Part shown: in pieces, positions 58,701-64,000 of the stretch
How the letters are laid out: each line of letters opens with the position of its first letter
How positions within the stretch are numbered: the first letter of the stretch is position 1
Assembly (NCBI GenBank): GCA_011037195.1
Contig: JAAEAF010006601.1
Span: 1 to 64,000 of the forward strand
DNA: 64,000 bases
Reading direction: 5' to 3'
Origin: Triatoma infestans
Taxonomy: Eukaryota; Arthropoda; Insecta; Hemiptera; Reduviidae
Notes under the pieces: generated by a model
Databases searched by the model: none
Told to the model about the DNA's origin: nothing
What the model saw: only the letters and a program-made list of their open reading frames with translations
Translations under genes and position numbers: made by a program

Positions 58701-59442
58701 CGAATTTTTCCCAGTCGGCTTTCCGAACATTCCATTTCCTACTAGAAACTCGTTGGCATGTTTTAAATGAGATTTCCTGTGACGAAATTAATATTGGTAA
58801 ATGGTTTGAACCCATGGGATCTTGAATAGTTCGCCAATCAAAGACGTCAACATATTCTTGAGAAGAGAATGTTATGTCAATAGCTGAGTTTCTTGTGTGA
58901 GTGTAATCATTCACTAAGGTAGGGCTACCATTGTTTAAAAAATATAATTCAGATTCTTGAGCTGCTTGAAGTAATTTATTACCTTTACTATTCGTAAAAT
59001 CTGAACCAAACGCTACATGATGGCAGTTAAAGTCCCCGCACACTAGTACTGGTTTAGGCAAATTTGAGAAAAAGGTTTTCCATGCTGTCATCGAGGTGTT
59101 ATTTCTCGGTTGGTTATACAATGATATTATGTTTAAACTGTTGCCTGTATTTAACATTATAGAAATTCCTACACACATTACATTACTAGGAGTGGATAAA
59201 TTTTCTATTTCACTATAATTTATGTTATTTCTAATAAGAAATGCCACACCTGCTCTACCGTCATCTCTGTCCTGACGACAAACTTTATATCCTCTAAACT
59301 TGTAGATTTTTCCTGGTTTAAACCATGTTTCGCTTATTGCTACTATATCTATTTTTTCTGAACCCAAATAACTTTCTAAATTAACTTTATTTGCAACTAC
59401 AGATCTTGCATTCCACTGAAGTATATTAAGATTAGCAATCAT
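55762..59442 (-). CDS. I-like LINE ORF2 polyprotein (endonuclease-RT-RNase H, 1226 aa)
   Basis: One uninterrupted frame from ATG 59442. AP-endonuclease, residues 1-220: NILQWNARS, E38 in SETW, GDFN (D137, N139), D189 in AIDITF, and SNH (212-214), where many families have SDH. Reverse transcriptase, about 450-740: SYRPISLSS, FGFRKGKSTID, D563 in FLDISGAYD, GLPQGNILSSILYALYVAD and catalytic YADD 651-654. RNase H, about 940-1070: D947 (YTDGS), E982, D1006, H1052 and D1062, all present. The C-terminal knuckle is C1160-C1163-H1171-C1176. The domain order and RNase H place it in the I superclade. It would nick target DNA and copy the element RNA in place. No stop or frameshift, so it is a recent and possibly active copy. 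Confidence 0.93.
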   Translation of the reverse strand: MIANLNILQWNARSVVANKVNLESYLGSEKIDIVAISETWFKPGKIYKFRGYKVCRQDRDDGRAGVAFLIRNNINYSEIENLSTPSNVMCVGISIMLNTGNSLNIISLYNQPRNNTSMTAWKTFFSNLPKPVLVCGDFNCHHVAFGSDFTNSKGNKLLQAAQESELYFLNNGSPTLVNDYTHTRNSAIDITFSSQEYVDVFDWRTIQDPMGSNHLPILISSQEISFKTCQRVSSRKWNVRKADWEKFENIMNNGDDSIIDYDTFISKINDACNESIPKFKKIINNKFRNYWWNESCEKNLNDRKVAYSAYKRNPSFTNFLKYKKQNALTKLSIKEAKRHAWFDYCQNLNRGTPTKSIWESIRKLKNSNIKIMHNNNNSEIGEWAYEFLQKLTPDFVQNIIVPQLNTPTDHFLEKKFNMREMSIALKHNENTSPGRDDITYPILYHLPTNKSIELLNIFNKIWTSGIYPQQWKEYNVVALLKPGKKPNICSSYRPISLSSCVQKTFERIVKNRLEWWIENRNLLPRSQFGFRKGKSTIDCISKLVTDIQIGYTSNKTTMALFLDISGAYDNVDLTILHSVLINKNFPAAFCDRIMGLLTSRKIYVKINDKIIGPRSALNGLPQGNILSSILYALYVADIEQDLPDGVEILQYADDICLYVTDLEPLYCKDKLETTIDILKNWTRQKNLSISAEKSEICIFSRKRHLPFGESIKLSGWNFPCNTKVKFLGIFLDKGLKWTAHINYMVDKTEKYFNILKLISHRDWGSDPKIGMMFYRNTIRSIFDYGSMFYGDANKTALNKLDIIQRKCIRVCFGFLKSTPVDVLLVESGEHPLALRRQLLTNKLVIKFMSVNGDVCRKICHLNSLVLTRAYWRKKISPPLTEGFIAVSQFSQLIYCNNIYPIFAIDYSAIINQINAHIFNFPTEERNSDTFIYKVRNKWPNATLIYTDGSVTNDGVGCAFYVPQHDHRYMYKLPDYCTIYTAELSAIWQALEYIKIENIQEAAILSDSLSAISQLKNITFSVKLNYITTKILNIVGDLRRNKKKIYFGWLKAHIGIRGNELVDALAKKSIQEGAILNIKVPTTDINSILKLNILNSWQQDFSSSSKGLFFKSINPIVTTKPFYLDHPYNKKHIRIMCRLRSNHGICPQYLHKIGKKESPICDTCEMVESLEHIFMECKKYISNRNTMFIKIYPHTPNPFNYKQLLNSRSSEIYEIMVDYLDEINHKV

Positions 59443-59490
59443 TTTACTATATTTTTTGTTTACTGTAAACGGAGCAAGATTATCAATAAG

Positions 59491-60888
59491 TTAAATATTA
59501 TCAATAATATTTAAGTTCTTCAACCTTTCTAGAACGAATTGTTTCATTTTTGAACTATCTGAAATATCTGTTATATTATTTTTAATTAAATTTTCCAAAA
59601 TTATAGTAACCGCTTCACATATTCTGTCTAAGTTTATTTTAAGAGATTGATTTTCCTCCCTAGGCCCTTCAGGACGATATGGGTTTACCCCAATTAGTCC
59701 ACCTAGAATGTTTTTTGGTGTGGTAGGAGTATACAACTTTTTATTTATTTGAGATTCCCAATTTTCTGGAGAAATATATTGACTTCTCTTCTGACTACTG
59801 TTTTTACTGATTTTACCGGTATTTGTATTTCTAGCAATTACTGGTAAAGGCGGAAAATTCTTTTTGCTATAAGATGGCACGGGGGCGACAGCTACTGCAA
59901 ATGATTTATTCACTTTTTCTTTCGCATCTACATATGATATATTTTCTACAGCCATAATTGATTTTATTTGTTTTTGTTTAGTAAATTCTGGGCAATCTTT
60001 TAGTGATGTAGAGGTATGCATCCCTTGGCAATGTACACATTTGGTACTATTTTCAATTTTACAATCTTTTTTATTGTGGGGGCCGCCATATTGTACACAT
60101 CTAACAGCTGATTTACATTGTTTACTTAAATGTCCGAATCGTAAACAGTTATAACATTGAACTACTTTCTGAATGTATGGTTCCATAGAGCACCTTACAA
60201 AATGTATATAGACATTGTTAGGTAAACTTTGCCCTCTAAATGTTAATATAACTGTGCCAGTAGGTTTGTACTCAACTTCGCCTGTTCCCTCTCTATTAAC
60301 TACCCTCCTCTTCATACGTTCAGCTTTTAATAATTTAAATTGGAAACCATATTCGTAAGCTAAATTATTCATAATTTCTTCTTCAGTTAAAGAAATGTCC
60401 ACCCCTCTGATTACCCCTTTTCTTTTCAGTAAAAAAGGTGGGATATATGCCTCAATACACTTTTCTTTGAAAACGTCTGATTTGACCAGATTGTTGGCTC
60501 TTGTATAATTAGTCACAGTTACTTTTATTCTGTTTATTCCAATTTTATCAATGCTACGTACACTATTATTTCCCATATTGTGTTTTTCAATAATTAATTT
60601 ACCAATACTCATCGGGTGTAATCTTGATATCCCTGTTCCCATTTCACTTTTACTCTCTAAATACACTTCAAATGGTCCTTTATCATACATATCATACATT
60701 TCTTGTATTTTTTCGTTTTTTGTATTGATTTCATTACCATTTTCCCCACTTTTAACCCCGCCAGGAGATATTTCAGTACTTACCAATACATTTTCCATAT
60801 CCATTTCATTTTCAGTTAGTTTTAATTCTATATCTGGTGGTTTTTTGGGAGGTTTATCAGGAGGAATACTCTTTTTATCACTTGACAT
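59491..60888 (-). CDS. I-like LINE ORF1 (gag-like, 465 aa)
   Basis: An open frame from ATG 60888. It is a gag-like nucleocapsid protein of a non-LTR retrotransposon, expected to bind element RNA. A low-complexity acidic/Pro-rich N-terminus (1-60) is followed by a folded region (about 85-235; HPMSIGKLI, VTVTNYTRANNLV, GVIRGVDISLTEEEI). Three CCHC-type knuckles follow: C245-C248-H253-C258, C264-Y267-H271-C276 and C284-C287-H291-C299. In the second, Tyr replaces the second cysteine, so it may not hold zinc. The tail is basic. Three knuckles in ORF1 fit the I/Jockey type of LINE. It is separated from ORF2 by 48 bp. Confidence 0.9.
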   Translation of the reverse strand: MSSDKKSIPPDKPPKKPPDIELKLTENEMDMENVLVSTEISPGGVKSGENGNEINTKNEKIQEMYDMYDKGPFEVYLESKSEMGTGISRLHPMSIGKLIIEKHNMGNNSVRSIDKIGINRIKVTVTNYTRANNLVKSDVFKEKCIEAYIPPFLLKRKGVIRGVDISLTEEEIMNNLAYEYGFQFKLLKAERMKRRVVNREGTGEVEYKPTGTVILTFRGQSLPNNVYIHFVRCSMEPYIQKVVQCYNCLRFGHLSKQCKSAVRCVQYGGPHNKKDCKIENSTKCVHCQGMHTSTSLKDCPEFTKQKQIKSIMAVENISYVDAKEKVNKSFAVAVAPVPSYSKKNFPPLPVIARNTNTGKISKNSSQKRSQYISPENWESQINKKLYTPTTPKNILGGLIGVNPYRPEGPREENQSLKINLDRICEAVTIILENLIKNNITDISDSSKMKQFVLERLKNLNIIDNI

Positions 60889-61132
60889 TATTTGTTTGCT
60901 TTTTGTTTAAATTAAATTTACACTAATAAATAATAAATAATATAAAATAAATAATAAACTTTTCTTTTTTTTTTTTAAAGAAGAAAATTAAAACAAAGAG
61001 AAAAAGAAAAGAAAGAGTACGAAAAAACTATAATAAAGTAAATGAAACTGAAATAACTTTTATAAAAATTTGTAGTGAAGTGACAGTAGGTTTGCGAACG
61101 ATGTTGACCGTTCAAAGGTTAACCCAACACTG

Positions 61133-61600
61133 TTAAGAACTATAAGGACTGTCGATTCCAGACTTATGGCCAGGACTGTCGACCACATAGGACTGTAACG
61201 TACCAAAATTCTTTTACTGCTGCTGCCAGTAGACTCTGGAACGACTTACCTACTGACTTGACCAACAAGAAATCACTGCCTAGTTTTATGTTTTTTTATT
61301 ACAATCATTTGTTTGAATTGTACAAAGGAGATTTTTAAGTTTGTATGTAGTAGTTATTTTTTTCTTTTGTTTTATATTATTATATTAATAATTATTATTA
61401 CTATTATCATTATTTTATTAATTTATTATTAGTAGTAATTTTTATATGTGTAAATATTTTATACAAAATTATAAATGTAAATAGTAATTAAGAGTTTATT
61501 TCAGTTTAGTCTCTCAGATCAGAGAAAATATTTTTAATATTGTAAATTTTATTTGTTGCTCTTAAGGGACATAAGTCCGAGAGCATATAAATTCATCTTT
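61133..61600 (+). pseudogene. CR1-like LINE, C-terminus and 3' UTR
   Basis: It continues the split ORF2 after the duplicated TTAAGAACTA. A frameshift near 61180 separates RTVDSRLMAR from QNSFTAAASRLWNDLPTDL, which ends at a TAA at 61336-61338. An AT-rich 3' UTR follows with AAGGGACATAAGTCCGAGAG near 61565. Confidence 0.75.
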
Positions 61601-61950
61601 CTTTCTTTCTTTCTCTCCATTACTCTCTCTTCACCTCTCTCTCCCTCCCTCCCTCTCTCCATCGCTCTCTCTCTTTCTCTCTCTTCATGTCTCCCTCATC
61701 TCTCTCTCGCCATCGCTCTCTCTCTCTCCATCTCTCTCTCACGTCTCTCTATCTCTATCTCTGTCTCTTCTCCCTCTCACCTCTCTCTCCCTCCCCCCTC
61801 TCACCATCTCTTTCTCTCTCTCTCTCTCTTCATCTCTCTCTCTCCATCTCTCTCTCTCTCCACCTCTTTCTCCTTCCCTCTCTCCATCCCTCTCTCTCCA
61901 GCTATCTCTTGCTCTCTCTCTCTCTCACTGTCCATCTCTCTCTCTATCTC
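61592..61950 (+). repeat. TC-rich array, right of the CR1-like LINE
   Basis: CTTT units pass into CTCTCTCCATC words like those at 50940-51345. Serine-rich reading frames here are repeat artefacts. Confidence 0.9.
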
Positions 61951-62404
61951 AGGTACATAAAGTTAATGAGCGAATTTTTATAATAAAAATTTGTTAAATT
62001 GAGTTTTGTTTCGTATGTATTACAAGATACCAAATATTAATATTTCATCCAGTCAGAAATATTGGCTAGGAAAAATAAATGATTTCCAAATTAGATAAAA
62101 AATCTTATTTGTTATATATATGTAAATCAGAATTTTTACTTTCTCTAGTAAGAGGAAGTATTATATCGTGTCAAATTTTCGACAAGTTTTCACAGAAAAT
62201 ACACGATTTGAGGTCTCTTGAGTCCAAAAAGAATGATTTTTAGAAAATGGTCTGTTTTTTTTTCATTTTTTTTTAATTATTTTATTCTGTATATACCACA
62301 GTATTACATATACTTATTAAACTCACTCATAAACAATTACAATATGAAATCTATAATTTAAATTAAATAAAATCGAAGGTGATAATAGTCAAAGATTAGA
62401 ATAA
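61951..62404. other. AT-rich stretch with a family R left end
   Basis: 62135-62260 carries TTTTTACTTTCTCTAGTAAGAGGAAGTATT and blocks up to AGAAAATGGTCTG, the left part of family R only. Confidence 0.6.
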
Positions 62405-63085
62405 TTTTTCTAAGTGAAGTCTGTTTATGAACTTAATAAAGATTTTACACAATTCACTATTAGTCATCAAATAGAGTTTATTCGGCGGCCATTGCAAACC
62501 TCTGGTAGTTATTTCCTGGCTGAAAAAAGCACGCTATCCTTCAAAAAGTTGGCATTCCAACAAGACGTGATCCCATGTTTGCCAAGTCACATTGTCAAAC
62601 TTACATGCTACGTCAGGTAATATGTTAAATCTATGCAGGTATGCCTTTATTCTTCGGTGACCTGATAGAATCTGAGTAAGTTTGTAGCTAATGACGAAGT
62701 TGGCTCTCCTCCTGGCGGTCACAAGAATTCTTTGGTTGATGACCCGTTGTCACAGGCTGACCAAGCCTACTCCCATGCCTCGATACACTCTCTTCCCAAA
62801 ATAAAGTCAACATATGTTTTTGGAGATGACGTGAAGAACAGTGGAATACTAAGTTTTCAGCTGCTTCCTTTGCCAAACTGTCCGCTCGTTCATTACCAAC
62901 ATCTCCTATATGTGCCTTAACCTTATTAAACAGAACGTCATAATGAAGTCGCTCGAGATGAAAAACCGAATCACGAATTCTCTCTACAAGTGGCATATAA
63001 TTGGTACTATTTACTATTGAATAAAGAGAAAATTGGCTATCAGTTCTAACAAATATTGATCTTGTAAATTTATTACCTTCGTAAT
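62405..63085 (-). pseudogene. LINE RNase H and C-terminal fragment, frameshifted
   Basis: The minus-strand reading has FVRTDSQFSLYSIVN (RNase H third-acid region), KVKAHIGDVGNERADSLAKEAA (the G-N-E-x-A-D-x-L-A motif, near 62890-62955), and then, in another frame, KLTQILSGHRRIKAYLHRF and CKFDNVTWQTWDHVLLECQLF, a C-terminal knuckle with C-x(n)-H-x4-C. The frameshift lies near 62710. It differs from the I-like LINE at 55.7-61.1 kb in detail. Confidence 0.75.
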
Positions 63086-63121
63086 GTGTGTGTGAGTGTG
63101 TGTGTGTGTGTGTGAGTGTGA
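63086..63121 (+). repeat. (TG)n microsatellite
   Basis: Imperfect TG run with GAGTG interruptions. Confidence 0.85.
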
Positions 63122-63140
63122 GAGTGAAAAGCACAGCTCT

Positions 63141-63215
63141 AAAACGAAGCCTGCATCAGGGCACGAGAATAGAATCCTGAATTCTCCCAAAAGCCAATGC
63201 ACTAGCGACCTGATC
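63141..63215 (-). mobile_element. SINE family 2 head fragment
   Basis: The reverse complement holds a damaged A box (CAGGTCGCTAGTGCATTGGC) and an AATTCAGGATTCTATTC B-box relic. Confidence 0.4.
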
Positions 63216-63610
63216 AGAATACATACTTGAACGCCTCACAAGCAAACAAACAATCATAAGAATAATAGGTTTTCTTTATCTTTATCATAAGCTCTATTAA
63301 AAGGGATCTGGCAAGAGTTCCATTACGCAGAGTTGTCTCCTTAAAGTAAGAGTTTTAGCCTCCCAAGAGGCATCTACCACAGTTAGCTTTCTTGGATTCT
63401 TAATTGATTTCTTCTTGAACTGTCGATGACCCACTACACTTCCACAGGATGATGCTGTGAAGCTAAGCATGCTTTAAAGCAAGACAAACATGAATCCAGT
63501 AATATAGTGGTGACTATTTTTTTCAGTCAAGTTTTACGTTCAACTGCCGATCAGATGTCGTAGTCGGAGGCGGATACAACGTAATTTACTGTGTATTACT
63601 TATATAAATA

Positions 63611-63703
63611 CAATAAAATGAAATCTAAGGCCAACACCACAATGCCCAGTTCACACCTTAGCTTTGCCGTCCATACCTCTTACCACTGAACTATCATGAC
63701 GCC
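63611..63703 (-). mobile_element. tRNA-derived SINE head (family 3)
   Basis: It aligns with 775-872 (AAATCTAAGGCCAA, CACCTTAGCTTTG, CCTCTTACCACTGAACTA). Confidence 0.45.
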
Positions 63704-63865
63704 TATGTCCAGGATTATACCAACAGCAATTTCTGGAAACGTAAAGGAGAGAAAGTCCGTAATATCTCTCCATTTCTGTCTATTACCCATCTATCTCATC
63801 TTTACCAGAGTTTTCAATTATTGATCCAAAACTCAAACTAGAAGAACATCGTTGTTGTGGTTGGG

Positions 63866-64000
63866 TACCAGACCTGGGAAAGCATCAGAGATATTTTCCG
63901 TTATAGCCTGCTTCTTTTCGCGGTCATCGATAGGATTCGGCCGTTTGCCCATCATCGGGATGGTTTGTCAAAATAATGTGATAACATAGAATTGAGCAGA
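63866..64000. repeat. Repeat F, cut by window end
   Basis: AAGCATCAGAGATATTTTCCG and CCCATCATCGGGATGGTTTGTCAAAATAATGTGATAACATAGA match 31128-31235. Confidence 0.6.

Larger units (their letters stand above)
55668..61132 (-). mobile_element. Full-length I-like LINE inside a CR1-like LINE
   Basis: TTAAGAACTA lies at 55658-55667 and 61133-61142, the target duplication. The left edge is a T-run of about 40 (55668-55708), the poly(A) tail of a minus-strand element. The length is about 5.46 kb with a 5' UTR of about 240 bp, ORF1 (60888-59491), a 48-bp gap, ORF2 (59442-55762) and a short 3' UTR. Both ORFs are open. Confidence 0.93.
51350..61600 (+). mobile_element. CR1-like LINE, split by an I-like LINE
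   Basis: The 5' part is 51350-55667 and the 3' part 61133-61600, interrupted by 55668-61132. It has ORF1 with a PHD-like finger and coiled coil, and ORF2 with AP-endonuclease and reverse transcriptase but no RNase H. The 3' end is a (CTTT)n-like tail near 61592-61615. It lies between two TC-rich arrays. Confidence 0.85.

Overview
This window looks like a piece of an AT-rich arthropod (insect-like) nuclear genome. There is no bacterial gene organisation. The only host coding sequence I can support is one short exon with clean splice signals (44785-44953). It encodes the second half of an immunoglobulin domain of the Dpr (defective proboscis extension response) family of neuronal surface proteins. 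If it is real, most of the window is intron of a dpr-like gene. The LINE, mariner and SINE repertoire resembles that of hemipteran-type insects, but the species cannot be fixed from sequence alone.

Almost everything else is transposable element, much of it nested. 0-13 kb: an LTR-like repeat, tRNA-derived SINEs, Jockey-like LINE debris, a very abundant ~1 kb repeat family bounded by ACTTTCTCTTACTCC / GGAGTAAGAGAAAGT and carrying repeated ACCGGAAGT motifs (called family R here), a truncated RNase H-bearing LINE inside it, a foldback element (10975-11471) and a solo LTR (12291-13025). 13-24 kb: a mariner relic invaded by SINE and LTR pieces, an LTR (16706-17283), a short mariner (17992-18885), a family R copy (20445-21392), and a LINE 3' end split by a solo LTR (22383-23056). 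24-39 kb: two near-identical Harbinger-type elements in opposite orientation (24448-25261 and 38722-39536), a large foldback/LTR composite (27509-28686), Jockey debris, a dead mariner (31319-32226), SINEs and tandem LTR pieces.

40-46 kb: a Jockey-like reverse transcriptase fragment, an inverted family R copy, a foldback element (43161-43557), a SINE split by a solo LTR about 0.2 kb upstream of the dpr exon, and the exon itself. 46.9-50.5 kb: a mariner cut in two by a LINE, with both sets of target-site duplications visible. 51-62 kb: a CR1-like LINE with broken ORFs, itself interrupted by a full-length I-like LINE (55668-61132) whose two ORFs are both open. The whole block is flanked by TC-rich arrays. 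The window ends in LINE, SINE and foldback fragments.

The most valuable content is the set of exact nesting junctions, which give a relative insertion order. The apparently intact I-like LINE, the paired Harbinger elements, and the foldback elements with TG...CA ends and 4-5 bp duplications come next. No RNA gene, CRISPR array or operon is supported.
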